Shown piece after piece: positions 1 to 10,970 of a DNA stretch of 64,000 nt. How positions within the stretch are numbered: the stretch's first letter is position 1; the number at the start of each line of letters is the position of its first letter. The position numbers were made by a program, and so were the translations under genes. The notes below the pieces were generated by a model, which saw only the letters and a program-made list of their open reading frames with translations, searched no databases and was not told where the DNA came from. This DNA comes from Dasypus novemcinctus. Its lineage: Eukaryota; Chordata; Mammalia; Cingulata; Dasypodidae. The DNA lies in contig NC_080701.1 in assembly GCF_030445035.2 (NCBI RefSeq), positions 13,792,739-13,856,738 of the forward strand. The letters run 5' to 3'.

Positions 1-1689
1 GAGCCAGCTGCGTCCCGGGCTATGCAGGAACATGGTTATTATAGCACAGCAATGACAGAGAACGGCTGGATGTGTGTGTGAGAACAGGGGTGAGGGCTGT
101 TATTGGTGGTGGTGGGTAGGGGAAGGCTCCGTCCCCCCACTATTGCTTTTCCTGGTGTGAAGGGAACTCCCTCCCACCCCCAAGTCCCACTTGCTTTCCA
201 TTGGGCCATGCTTGGCTGTGTCCTTGCCTTCATTTCCTATTGGAACTCCCTGCTGGGCTTTTGCACATCTCCACTTCCCGCAGGAGCTTTCCCTGCTCCG
301 GCTCCCTCGGATTTTTAACTTCTCAGTGTCCACCTGGGTGGCTAAGTCAGGCCGGCCTTCAGGAGTGGAGGGGAGGCGATTATGAGAGCTGATAATTTGG
401 GCTCTGGATCAGGAGACGATTTCTGGCAAGACTGTTGCTTTGCCTTTTCCATTTGACAGCTTTTCTCTCATCTGGAAAGAGGGGGGCTTGATAAGCTGTC
501 ACTTCTATTCTTAGAGCAAGGACTGAACAGGCTTATTCTATAAAGATAATTTGTACAAGTTATAAGAGGAGAAAGGAACAAGAGGAATGAAATATACTGC
601 AAATTTCTTATGTCTTTTGCTCTTTGAGAAATTATGCATGATTTTTTTCTGTAATATTACTATTAGAAAATAGAGGAAAGTAGCTCAGCTTTAAGGGACT
701 TAAATAGGAAAAGTTGTAATTTCATATAATCACACTCATCACCTTGGATATGAAAAAGGAGTCAGGAAACTTTGCTCATGGGAAGGAGGAAGCCCTTGAA
801 GCTTAATAGTGGATAGACTTCTCTTTGAGTGGGAGAAAGTCTCCACCATTCAGACGTATGACTGAAAAGAAAGAACCTTTGCCAGCAGAGGGCTGAGAAA
901 GCAGTTCTTGTGATACCTAATTATTACTTAATATCAATTTGTGCACATCATAATAGGGACTGTGCTGTAAAATCTTTTGGATAATGTCTGGGTTTTGGAA
1001 TTTGGATTCTTTTCCTTCTTCTGTATATTTATATTTAAAATATGCCAAAGGGCTAACAGCCTGAAAACATCTTGATTGTGTTTCTTTTCCTTTACCAATG
1101 TTTATAATTTTTCAATAGTCAAGTTTATTTGTCTTTTCCTTAGGGCTCCTGGACATTGTATTAAATTTAGAAAGGTCTTTTCTACTCTGCTATATCTGTA
1201 CATGTTTGTGTGGATTATGTGTGCATATACATACACATGTGCACACATATTCACGTATATGTATACATGCATACATACTCACATGTATTACCCACTTTTC
1301 ATTTCAGTCTTGGGTCAGCCTATACTTATGTAAGAAATATCCTATTTCCCATCTCAAATTGTGCCTTGCTACATTGTTGAATATAGCTCACCAAAAAGTG
1401 TGCAAGGAGCACAAGTTTTCAGAAAGTTGATTGGGCGGCAACATGGAGAATGGATTGGGAGCATGCAGGTGGTTCCAGAACAGGACCGGAGAATGCCACG
1501 AGGCCGCAGAGAGGAGATGAGAGGTGGGAAACCCATTCCAGTGGGCCAGGGAGAGCGCAGGTGCCCGGACTCTGCTCCCTGTAGTGAGGCCACCAGTCAT
1601 TGAGACAGCAAATACCAGCGAAGGAGCTAGTTTTTGGGGAAAGAGAATGAGTTTGGGAGATTTTAGTTCTGTGTGCTTAAAAGCCACGG
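1..1689. other. Unassigned AT-rich DNA, no gene seen
   Basis: No repeat family or coding exon is recognised here. Open frames on both strands are short (under 100 codons), overlap one another and show no domain. The first 400 bases are moderately GC-rich, the rest is AT-rich. The segment ends where an L1 3' UTR begins. Intergenic or intronic sequence is the best reading. Confidence 0.5.
1206..1290. repeat. Alternating purine-pyrimidine (CA/TG/TA) simple-repeat tract
   Basis: An imperfect run of GTGTGCATATACATACACATG-like steps, then TATGTATACATGCATACATA-like steps. It is low-complexity, mostly alternating purine and pyrimidine, and of the kind that can mutate by slippage or adopt Z-DNA. No unit is perfectly iterated, so it is a degenerate microsatellite. 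Confidence 0.6.
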
Positions 1690-2528
1690 GTTGACCATCT
1701 TCACCTCCCTGTTAGGTGACCTGGGTAGATTCAACGAACCAGAGAGTAGGAGTTGCAACTCTGCTGAGGCTCAGGGCCCAGCTGGCACATGGGCAGTCCA
1801 GAGATTCAAGTCTCCTGAGTATACACCCACCCACTGCGCCAACCACAGGTTCAGTAAGAGGGACAGAAGAGGCGTGTAGAAAGGTCACATCTGAATCCAA
1901 CTCCATCACACTCAGGAAAACAAATTATAAAATAAGGCCCACCACATCAGGGAACGAAGAGTACCTACAACTGCAAGCAGGAGAATCGCATCCATCAACC
2001 ATGTGGGATCTAAGCCCCCTCTCGATTTAAAGGTGGAGTGGACATCACCATTCCAGGGTCCACAGGATGGAGGAATAAAATATGGAATAGAATGGACGTA
2101 CTAGTATTCTACTATAGAACTATTGTGACTCTAACAATTGAAGAAGTTTTATCATTGACGTGGAGACAGTAGCCACAGGAGTTGCTGAGGGCAGGGAGAG
2201 GGAAGAAAGGGTGTGATGTGGGGTCATTTTCAGGACTTAGAGTTGTCCTAAATGATATTGCAGGGACAAATGCTGGACATTATATATCCTGCCATAACCC
2301 ACTGAATGGACTGGGGGAGAGTGTAAACTATAATCCATGTGGTATAGCAGTGCTTCAAAATGGATTCACCAAATCCAATTAATGTGCCACAATGATGAAA
2401 GAGGTTGTTGATGTGGGAGGAGTGGGGTGAGGGGGTGGGGGTTATATCGGAACTTCTTATATTTTTTTAATGTAATATTTTTTTGTGATCTATGTATCTT
2501 TGAAAAAAAAGCAATTAAAAAAAATGAA
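1690..2528 (+). mobile_element. L1 LINE 3' UTR fragment, sense
   Basis: The right part (about 2180-2528) reads like the 3' end of the full-length L1 at 51180-60841: a GGGGGAGAGTG block, a stretch resembling CAAATGCAATGGATGTG, the G-rich tract near 2418-2445, TTTTTTTAATGTAATATTTTT, then A-runs. The stretch near 1955-2030 (CCTACAACTGCAAGCAGGAG) matches about 60360-60410 of that L1. Divergence is clearly higher than in the young copy, so this is an older insertion. No ORF2 sequence is attached, so it is 5'-truncated. Confidence 0.75.
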
Positions 2529-3948
2529 GGCCATGAGAAACAGGGTGGAGTAGGAAAGGATTCTTTGGGCAGGCCCAGCAGCAGCAGCGGTGGTGGAGGC
2601 TGGCAGCAGGTGGGAGGCCCTGGGCAGGCTGGCAGGAGGGGAGCGAAGGCTGAACGCAGTCCCTCTCCCAACCTGCAACTCTACCCCACTAAACTCCATT
2701 CTCCACCTGCTTTCTATTTTCTTTTCAAGTAAGAAAGTCAAAGTAAACCCACTTTAGGGTTAAAGTCACTATCTTCCAGAAACAGTTCCTTGTCTTGGAG
2801 GTGGCAGGGACTCTATGAAATTGCTTGATGAAAAGCAGTCTTTTCTAGAATTGTCCTATTTACACGTCCCTGCCATTTCTACGTTAGCCACTGGATGGCG
2901 GGCTCCGTTCACAGAAACCAACGTGTCAGGAGTTGCTTTTTCTGACATTGCTAACAAAATGAGGCAGCTGTTCCAGAAGCCAAGAGCCGCTTCTGTGAAG
3001 AAGCAAGAGGATAGAAGCCTAAAAAAATTACCCTTTAGTTGAATAACCAGTTTGAGCATTTACTGTTTGATATGTGTCTTATGCAAGCTTATTGCCTTTT
3101 TATTCCCTACTCTTCCAGGACAACTAGATTTGAAATTGCAATTAGTAAAGATTAACTGAGCACCGAGGGGCCAAATAACCGTCACGATCAAATTCTGCTC
3201 CTTAACAAGACAAGTTAACTGCAACCCCCTGCATATCTAACTCACCCCTAGTGCTGGAGGGAGATGAGCAGCGGGGGCGAGGGGCAGGGCCCAGGCTCGG
3301 CTGGACTCCAGCCCTGGGCCAAGCAGCAGGCCTGGTGCGCACCGGGCGGGCGTCCTGTGATGCGAGTTTGCCAAGAATGATTGCGGTTGCACTCCTGTGT
3401 GAGGAGTAAAGCTGGGGTGCCCAGAGCTCTTGGCTCTCAGTGCGTGCGGGTAAGGAGGAAGGTGACGATGACGACGACAGAAATAGAAGCGGAAGCAACA
3501 GAAGGAGCCCCTCTTCAGCAGGTGCTGAGAAAGCCTGGCATCCCCCCGGATAGGAAACATTCTGGAAGTCGCACCAGCTTTAGAAAAATGGGTCCTAAAG
3601 TTGGGGCGCTGTGTGCAAGGGCAGAACAATAGGGTTTTGTTTCATTTAACATTTTAAGGGCTATTTCACTAAGTACTGGGGAGTTGAAGAAGCCCTAAGA
3701 TGAAAGAGTAGTACAATATTTTCCTCATTGTTCCCAACAAAACAAAACTACTTCTGTTATATATGCATATTAAACATTTTTATTTAGGCAATTATCACAT
3801 ATCTAATTGCACAGAACAAGTAGAAAATCTGTGGTAAAACTTCTAGGGTCCTTCTGAAAATTCTTCCTTATCTTTGCCTAAAATTCCTTAACTGGGGGAA
3901 AGGCATTTATTCTGTAATTTGAAATAAGGCTTAAAAGGAAAGCTCCTC
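2529..3948. other. Unassigned DNA containing a CpG-rich patch
   Basis: No repeat family or gene is recognised outside the CpG patch listed separately. A purine-rich block with CAGCAGCAGC lies near 2575-2600. Open frames are short and mutually overlapping. No splice-bounded exon can be defended. Confidence 0.45.
3240..3610. other. Small CpG-rich, GC-rich patch
   Basis: About sixteen CpG dinucleotides fall in roughly 370 bases, far above the surrounding AT-rich DNA where CpG is almost absent. Examples are GCGGGGGCGAGG near 3270, GCGCACCGGGCGGGCG near 3337 and GACGATGACGACGAC near 3464. A GGGTAAGG string near 3448 could serve as a splice donor. It could be a small CpG island or an untranslated first exon, but no TATA box, protein motif or downstream exon supports a gene. 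Overlapping frames of 83-130 codons on both strands look like GC-driven chance frames. Confidence 0.45.
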
Positions 3949-4036
3949 GGGAGCAGGTGTAGCTCAAGTGGTTGAGTGCCTGTTTCCCACATATGAGGTC
4001 CCAGTTTCAATCCCCAGTACCTCCTTAAAAAAAAAA
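3949..4036 (+). mobile_element. Short tRNA-derived SINE (DAS-I-like)
   Basis: Begins GGAGCAGGTGTAGCTCAAGT and contains an A-box-like TAGCTCAAGTGG and a B-box-like AGTTTCAATCC, then ends CAGTACCTCC plus a run of ten A. It is about 80 bp, i.e. the tRNA-like head followed directly by an A tail, without the long body of the other DAS elements here. A minus-strand relative sits at 34631-34719. Confidence 0.75.
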
Positions 4037-4285
4037 GTACATAGTCTCCAAAAGTTAAAATGCTGTCTCGAATTCATCTAAGGTGCAGAAGATGGATTCT
4101 TTTATAGGTAGACGTGTCAAAGAAATAGAGTAGGGGTATAGGTACTAGAGAAAAGGGGAAAGCTGAGAAATGTGGGAACTAGAAAACAAACTATCCCCTT
4201 TGTGGTTAGCAAGGTCCAGGCCTGCTTAGGAGCCTGCAAGTGTTGTTTTTGCGCACTTAAAAAAAAAGAGATGCACTAAAACATG

Positions 4286-4400
4286 AAAAGAATCCAGGCT
4301 TTACCTTAGGTGGAACAGAATTCGAGTCCCAGCTCTGACACATATGCCTTTGAGCAAGGTGCTTTCACCTGTAAAAGAGAGTTAATGCCAGTTCGTGGAG
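4286..4400 (+). mobile_element. MIR SINE fragment
   Basis: Shows the order expected of a MIR: GAATTCGAGTCCCAGCTCTGACAC, then CTTTGAGCAAGGTGCTTTCACCTGTAAAA. Diverged and truncated, as expected for this ancient mammalian family. It lies immediately upstream of an L1 insertion at 4418. Confidence 0.6.
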
Positions 4401-4417
4401 AGGTCAGGAGGCACAAA

Positions 4418-4642
4418 GGAATGCATGCAAAATGTTACGTTAAAAAATATGAGGTTCCCATATACCCCACTCCCAACCCCCCCCACTCCTCCCTGATCAA
4501 CAGCCTCTTTTATCAGCATCACACATTCATTGCATTTGGTGAATGCATTTTGGAGCACTGCTATGCCACGTGGACTACAGTTTACGTTTTGTCTCATCCA
4601 TCCATGTATCTTTAAAAAAATAAAGGTCAATTAAAAAAAAAA
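4418..4642. mobile_element. 5'-inverted L1 3' end (twin-primed insertion)
   Basis: The first about 170 bases read as antisense L1 3' UTR (AAAAAATATGAGGTTCCCAT, C-rich tract, then TTTGGTGAATGCATTTTGGAG), the same order as at 5953-6300. The last about 50 bases switch to sense (CATGTATCTTTAAAAAAATA, then an A tail), like the end of the copy at 2485-2520. Opposite orientation of the 5' part with a sense poly(A) end is the signature of twin priming. Flanks AAAGGAATGCATGCAAAA and AAAGAATCCTTGCAAAG may be a decayed target duplication. Confidence 0.6.
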
Positions 4643-4699
4643 GAATCCTTGCAAAGTCTCCAGTCTCATGTGGCACATAGGTGGTGCCTGAGATTATTT

Positions 4700-4880
4700 C
4701 GTGGGAATCTGACTCTGCAACTTGCTAGCTGGGCCATTTGGGCAATCTGTGTCATCTCTCTGACCCTCAGTTTCCTCGTCTGCAAGATGTAGATCATAAT
4801 ATTCATCTCCTATTATTGTGAGGCTAAGACAACATGTATTAAGCTCTGTCTGCAATGCTGGGTGCTTAGTAGGACTTCAT
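4700..4880 (+). mobile_element. MIR SINE
   Basis: Contains the typical MIR core and tail in order: CTCTGCAACTTGCTAGCTG, GGCAATCTGTGTCATCTCTCTGACCCTCAGTTTCCTCGTCTGCAAGATG (in pieces), then TATTGTGAGGCTAAG and GCTGGGTGCTTAGTAGGA. Moderately diverged but collinear over most of the consensus. Confidence 0.7.
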
Positions 4881-5921
4881 AACCAGTAGGGCCATTATCA
4901 GCCATTGTGCTCTGGAGGCTGTACTGATACTGGGCCCAAGACAGGGGCTGGTGGTGGCAGCAGCTTCTCTCTGCTCAGTCCTCTGTGCTCTCTGTTATAC
5001 TGTCCTGCTCTAACTTAGATTTGTTCATGCATTCATGTGTATCTAAATATCTAATGCAGGGTGCATCAGTTTTACAAAACTCATCACTCCTTTGAAGAAA
5101 CATTTAAAGGACAAAAGCCTTCACATCCCTTTCAGGATTTTGGTTCCCTACTCTCCCCCCTACCCCCCTAAAATAGAACTTCCCAGCCCTGAGGATTTTA
5201 GCCTCTCAGCAAGATCTCTGAGCAGCTCGGTGGAGCCTGCAGCAGCAGAAGTAGCTTTCTCAGTTCTACCATTACAATATGTTCTGTTTCTATGTTTGCC
5301 ATGATTTGAAAGAAAAGTTGGGAGCACTGGTATAAACGAGAAAGCCCAAGTTTCTTAGCCTAAAAGTGAAATCCCTCCCAATGTGGCTCTGGTTAAATTG
5401 CCCAGCCTCATTTCCTTCCCCTGTACACTGTTCTTTTTTATCCACACTGAACTCTGCTCTCTTATCAGCAGAGTCACGTTCCTTTCTACCTTCCAGTGTT
5501 TACTTTTGCTGCTCTCTCCATCCGCAGTCCTTCATCTGTCTTATTTCCTGGTAAAGTCTCATGTTCATCCAATAAATTCCCTATCAATAGTCCATTCCTA
5601 GGAAACCTTTCCTAACCATGGTCCTTGTGGTATGATCCCCAGTGACCCATGTTCTTATATAAACCCCTCCCTTTTTGTGGGCAAACCTGTGACAATGATG
5701 AGCTATCACTCTTGTGATTGTGTTGCATTAGATGGTGAAAGAGAAGGGTCTTAATTAAAGTTTCTCATCAGTTGAGTTTGAGTTAATGAAAAGGGAGATT
5801 ATCCTGAATGGGCCTGACCTAACCAGATGACTTTTATAAGGCCTTTCCATTCTCAGAGATGCTTCCTGCCTGCCTTGAAGAAACAAACTGCCATCAGATC
5901 TACACTTGCACAGGGGTGCAC
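4881..5921. other. Unassigned DNA, possible L2 trace
   Basis: No gene is seen. A stretch near 5366-5600 (AATGTGGCTCTGG, CCAGCCTCATTTCC) is faintly like sense-strand L2 LINE sequence, but too weak to call. Frames of up to 72 codons here are not conserved-looking. Confidence 0.35.
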
Positions 5922-7440
5922 TCATTCATTCATTGATTCAAAGACTCTTATTTTTTTTTTTTTATTGACTTTGTAATAATATTACATTAAAAATATATAT
6001 GTGAGGTCCCATTCAACCCCACCCCCCCACCCCCCCTCCCCCCCCAACAACACTCGTTCCCATCATCATGACACATCCATTGGATTTGGTAAGTACATCT
6101 TTGGGCACCTCTGCACCTCATAGACAGTGGTCCACATCATGGCCCATACTCTCCTCCATTCCATCCAGTGGGCCCTGTGAGGATCCACGATGTCCGGTGA
6201 TCACCCCCGAGGCGCCATCCAGGGCAGCTCCACGTCCCAAATACGCCCCCACCTCTCATCTCTTCCTGCCCTTCCCCATACCCATCGTCCACCATGTCCA
6301 CAAAGACTCTTATTAAGACCCACTACATACCTGACAATAGGCTAATTGAACGAGACACAATTCTGGTCCTCAAACCACTATCTACTGGGGGTGACAGCCA
6401 GTCAGAGCAGTACAATGCAGGATACAATGCAGTAGTATGGGAAGTACTATTAGGAGGCAGAGTCAGTCACACTGAGAGACTTTAAAGAAGGCTTACTGGA
6501 AGAGGTGACCCTAAGCTGAATCCTGAAGGATAAGTAGGAGTTGGCCAGAGTTAGGGGATAGAGAGTATATAAAATAAACACATAAAAAGTCTGAAGCATT
6601 CTGGAAGTTGCAAGCAGTTATATATAGCTAGTTAATATTATAGCTAAAATATTGATAAAGGACTGAATAATGTTTGTATAGAATGAGGGAGATTTATGGG
6701 AGATCGGGCTAGAAATAAGAGAGTATCTGTTTATAAATGCCCATCACATTAGCCTGGAAGGTTCCAGAAGGCTGTGAGGGATTACTAAAGGATATTAAGA
6801 AAGTATGTTCCACGAATAGATTTTTTAAATTTCGAAAATTTATATTTGGGGAAGACACATCTAGTGACAATGAGGAGAATTCATTGGTGAAGCGTAGGCC
6901 TGCAGACAAGGGTAAAAATTAGAGGCTGTTGAAATGAAAAAAGTAGTGAAGGGGAGAAGAAAAACGGGTTTGAGAGACAACAAGGAGGTAGACTCCACAG
7001 AACACGGAGACCACTTGGTATTGGGGTGGGTGGAGTGGAGAGAAGGAGAGGGGAGTTGCGAGTATCAGCCCCAGGTTTCTGGTTTGGTCAGTAGGTAGTA
7101 CAATAGGAGGGAATCTCTTGGGGGAAACAGCATAGGAGGGGCAGGTTTGGTGGGGAAGGGGCTTTGATGTTGGTCACATTGAGACTGAAGCATGTTCAAA
7201 TGGAGAGGGCCAACAAGCAGTTAGAGGTATGGATTTTGAACTGGAAAGAAGGATCTTTGTTGGAAATATGTATCTGGGAGGCAACCATGATAGATAATGG
7301 CTGAACAGGAAAGTGGATGAAATAACCAAAGAGAGTGTGTAGCATGAGGGAAAAGGGCCTGGGATGGAGTATCTAACATTTAAGGAAAAGGAACTGATGA
7401 AGAAATGGCCAGAGAAGTGGAAAGAAAATCTGCAGAGTGG
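5922..7440 (-). mobile_element. Ancient L2-like LINE relic, interrupted
   Basis: Starts with ATTCATTCATTGATTCA, the antisense form of the L2 (TGAA)n end. It continues after a young L1 insertion with degenerate antisense L2 text (near 6315-6565: CTACATACCTGACAATAGG, AAGAAGGCTTACTGGAAGAGGTGACC). The part beyond about 6570 shares motifs with the longer relic at 23456-24535 (for example near 7165-7290) but is heavily diverged, so its right boundary is uncertain. Confidence 0.45.
5953..6300 (-). mobile_element. Young 5'-truncated L1 3' end with perfect target duplication
   Basis: Reads T-tail, then TATTGACTTTGTAATAATATTAC, GTGAGGTCCCATTCAACCCC and a C-rich tract, the reverse complement of 60455-60841 in the full-length L1. 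It is flanked by a perfect 14-bp direct repeat, CAAAGACTCTTATT, at 5939-5952 and 6301-6314. The clean duplication and high similarity mark a recent event of the same subfamily as the full-length copy. It disrupts an L2 relic. Confidence 0.9.
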
Positions 7441-7995
7441 CGTGCATAGTGCTTTATGGAGAGGGAACCAAGTCCTGCTTAGATATACCCCTTTTATCAT
7501 TGAACAAACAGGTGGTTGGACACTTTCAGTGGAACAGTGCAGGTCAGATTGCAATGATGTGAATAGTAGATACAAATTGACGAAGTAGATATGGCAAGCA
7601 CAGACACGTCTTTCAAGAAGTCGTTGTATATGGGAAGGAGAAGAAGAGCCAAAGGTGTGGTTTTTTGTAATGGGAAATAATGGAGAAATTTAGATGCTAC
7701 TGCGAAGCTCTACAGAGAGAGAAAAAGTGGGAGGAACATACTTCATGATATGAGGTTCCCAAGAAGGCAATACTGAGCAAGGAGGGAGCAATTTTCCCTG
7801 GAGAGGACTGGCCATACCCTCCACTGTCTCTGGAAGGATGGTGTTTTGAATTAGTTAAGTTGGGTTGTAAATTTAGGTCCAAGAGGAGGTCAGGTTCAAC
7901 ACAATGGGAAAGCAAGGTCATACTGTGCAAGAAAAGATAGTGTGCTACTCACAGGTCTCAGAGAGATGGGTGCCACGAGGGGTCAATGGAAAGCA
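7441..7995. other. Unassigned DNA
   Basis: Purine-rich, no confident repeat or gene assignment. It may be a further decayed part of the L2-like relic to the left. A 133-codon minus-strand frame at 7174-7575 overlaps this area and shows no domain. Confidence 0.35.
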
Positions 7996-8420
7996 TTTTA
8001 GTTTGCTAAGCTGCTGAAAGCAGATACCATAGACTGGGTAGACTTTTAACAGTGGGAATTTATTAGGTTACAGGCTTACAGTTTTGAGGCTGAGAAAAAT
8101 ATCCAAATCAAGGCATCATCAGGCGAAACTTTCTCCCCAAAGACCAGCTGCTGGAGGTCTTAGACTCCTATGTCATGTGGCAAGGTACATGGTGGCATCT
8201 GCTGGTCTCTCCCTTCTCTTCTAAATTTGGTTGCTTTCAGCTTCTTGCTTCCATGGCTCTCTCTTTCTCTCTCTGTATTCATGTAGTTTATAAAGGACTA
8301 ATAAGAGGGTTAAGATCCACCCTGGGCCATGCCTTAACTGAAGTAACCTAATCAACCTACAGGAATGGATTCACTTTAAAAACATGATTTTCTGGGGAAT
8401 ATACTGTTTCAAACTACCAG
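7996..8420 (-). mobile_element. MaLR/ERVL-like solo LTR, antisense
   Basis: Antisense order typical of this LTR group: TTTAGTTTGCTAAGCTGCTG, GGGAATTTATTAGGTTACAGG, AATCAAGGCATCATCAGG, a CT-rich block with TATAAAGGACTAATAAGAGGG, then GGCCATGCCTTAACTGAAGTAACC. The same order recurs at 33372-33743, 38339-38895 and 43030-43425. No internal retroviral sequence is attached, so it is a solo LTR. The exact family is not assigned. Confidence 0.65.
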
Positions 8421-8997
8421 AAGCACTATCAGCTCAAGTGGCTCAAACAGCAGGTGGTGAGCACTCAGGCAAAGCAAGAGGGACCCTGGGTTTGTGCCTC
8501 TATTGTGGTCCAGGGATGGAGGGTAGAAGATTTCCCTTAGGGTCAAGGACTGGTTAGTTTAAAGCAAATGGGCATGAAAAGTGGAAGGTACTAGGGGGTC
8601 ATTGCGAGGGCAGTAGGGATAGTGAGCTTCTCATTTGGGACCAGCTGTGGGTTTTGGGTGAGGTGTGTGGGTAGTTTGGGTGATGGCCACAGATGTGGGT
8701 TTGGGCTCTGAGGGAATTTATGCCCCAGGCTGGAAAGTTGTTATTTATTAAGCCAAAGGTCAATGTTAAGGCAAGTGGCTTCGACAAAGTGAGATGGATG
8801 CCAAGGCAGCACTCAAAAATTTTTGATACTCACAATGGCCTAGGTTTTGAGGCAGATGAGATGGGAAATAAGAACAATTGCTCAGGTAGGGCAGGAAGTA
8901 GAAGAATTCTTTCTTGATGGCCTCTATATCTTTGTGAAATTGGAACTAAAGTCATCCTCTCCTAATGAGATGGTGTTCAAGCAGGGAGAGTGGAGTA
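8421..8997. other. Unassigned DNA
   Basis: No gene or confident repeat. G-rich on the plus strand around 8640-8720. It ends at the T-tract that opens the antisense L1. Confidence 0.35.
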
Positions 8998-9478
8998 GTT
9001 TTTTTTTTTTCAATTAAGTTTTAAATCAAATGATAAACACAGAAAGGGACCTAAATCATACCTATACCCATCAGTAAATTATTACAGTGTGAATTCACCT
9101 ACATTACCATCTTCTAAAAAAAGAAATGGAACATTATCAGTATCCCAGAAGCTCTGCTCATGCCTCTACTAGATTGCTGATGCTCCCTAATGTAACTACC
9201 ACCCCAAATTCTAACACCATAATTACTTTTTGGGGGGGTACTTTATTTGAATGGAGTCATACACTATGCAATCTTTGATACCTAACTTCTTTAACTCAGC
9301 CTTATGTTTGTGAGATTTATCCATGTTTTGGAGTGTAGAAGTAATTCATTAATTTGTCTGACTACATAATATTCCATCTATGATTATACTACCATCTCTT
9401 TGTCTTTTCTATTGTTGATTGCCATTTGGGTTGTTTCCATTTTGGGCTACCACAAACAGGGATGCTATATGAAGATGC

Positions 9479-9561
9479 CGAATTCCTCAAGCTCTACGAC
9501 AGCGGGCCTCTGGGAGGGTCGGCAGTTGGCCGGGCGGGCTCTCCGGACGGGGGCTGCCCGC
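9479..9561. other. 83-bp CpG-rich patch of unknown origin inside L1
   Basis: Roughly 70 percent GC with about ten CpGs, set inside an AT-rich antisense L1 that resumes on the other side (GTCGTGGAATTGCTGTGTATTAGG). It is bracketed by similar direct repeats ATGAAGATGC (9469-9478) and ATGAAGACATGC (9562-9573). Read in one frame it gives GC3-rich codons beginning EFLKLYDSGPLGG. There is no poly(A), so it is not an ordinary retrocopy; a captured exon piece, repair patch or assembly artefact are alternatives. Confidence 0.5.
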
Positions 9562-9659
9562 ATGAAGACATGCTTCATGTATTTCTGTTGGCTAGAAATA
9601 TAGTCGTGGAATTGCTGTGTATTAGGTTATGTATGTGTTCAGCTTTCATTAAATATTGC

Positions 9660-10160
9660 CTGGGGAGGAACAATTTGGTAGCAGTTCTACAGTCTATTTT
9701 CTCCCTTTGTTGGGGTTGGATGGGAAAGAAAGAAATATGACTCAGGTAAATTCTCTTGTAAACAGTGGTGTTTACTAGAGGAAGACACCTTACCTGTGAA
9801 ATGTTCTTTAGCAGGGCATACTTGAACAGTTTATGTTGTTTCATAAATAATCCTGGAATGTAAGTCTTTATGAAGCATGGCTCCAAAGAAAATGCCACCT
9901 AAGCTGTGTAAATATTAGAATATAAACTGTAGGTGTTTTATGACCACAATAGCTCCTATTTGTGTAAATGATGCCCCATATGCTCTGCTTACAGACCTCC
10001 CCATGAAGTAAGAAAGAACGTGGAGAGGGGGGCGTTGGTGATTGTAAATCTCTCCATATTTCCTGTGTTTCACCATGACCTGTATCCTTGTAATTACTTG
10101 TTGATATGGGGTAAGATCTATGAATCTTCGGAGTCTTTTTTGACAATCTGATTCTTTGTT
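9660..10160. other. Segment interrupting L1, family unassigned
   Basis: Antisense L1 text stops near 9660 (CATTAAATATTGCC) and resumes near 10165 (TCTTCCACAATGGTTTAT), leaving about 500 bases not matching L1. It has no clear terminal repeats, A tail or open frame. It could be an old LTR or DNA element too decayed to name. Confidence 0.35.
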
Positions 10161-10970
10161 TTATCCCACAATCAATCTTCCACAATGGTTTATATTCCTA
10201 ATAGCAGTGTACAAGAGTTCCAATTACTCCCATTCTTGCCAAAACTTGGCAATGCCAATCTTTTCATGCCAGGCATTCTGGAATATATGTAGGTCCTTTG
10301 ACTTTTATTTTTCTTCTTCAAAATCACTTTGTATCTTCCTAGACTCTTTTGTTTCCATATTAATTTTAGAATTATCAATTTTCACAACAAACTCAATTGG
10401 CTCAATTTTGATTGAGATAACATTAAATCTATACACAAATGTGGTAGTCACGCCATCTTTACAATACTTAGTCTTCTATCTACAAACATCACATATCCCT
10501 AGATTTATTTAGGTGTTTTTTAACTTCTCAGAATAGTAATTTATAGTTTTCTATGTGGAGATCTTGCAAATCTCAGTTAGAGTTCTCCTTGCTACTTTCT
10601 TTTTTGGATGCCATTGTAATGATGCTATGTAATGTTGCTAAAATAATGTCGATGTAATATTCCTAAAATTTTATTTTCTAAATGGTTACTGCAGGTATAT
10701 AGAAAATACACATACAGTATGCATATATATATATATTGTACATGAATTGATTTTGTATTTTGACCTTGTTTCTAGTGACTTTGATCAATTTCTTTATTAA
10801 TTCTAATTTTGAATTTGTATAATAGATTCTTTTGGATTTTCTATGTTCACAATCATATCATCGGTAAACCTTGACAATTTTCAGTTTTCCTTTCTGATCT
10901 TTATAAATTTAATTTCTTCTTCCCTTATTATTCTGGATGGAGCTAGAATGTTGACTAGAAGTGGTGGTAG

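Noticed and set aside
3237..3629. 130-codon minus frame in the CpG patch
   Set aside because: Overlaps a similar-sized frame on the other strand, low-complexity Pro/Arg/Ser composition expected from GC-rich DNA, no domain.
7174..7575. 133-codon minus frame
   Set aside because: Lies in L2-like relic sequence, no domain, leucine/serine-rich composition typical of antisense purine-rich DNA.
10156..10512. 118-codon plus frame rich in hydrophobic residues
   Set aside because: Antisense of L1 ORF2; hydrophobic frames opposite A-rich L1 coding sequence are common artefacts.
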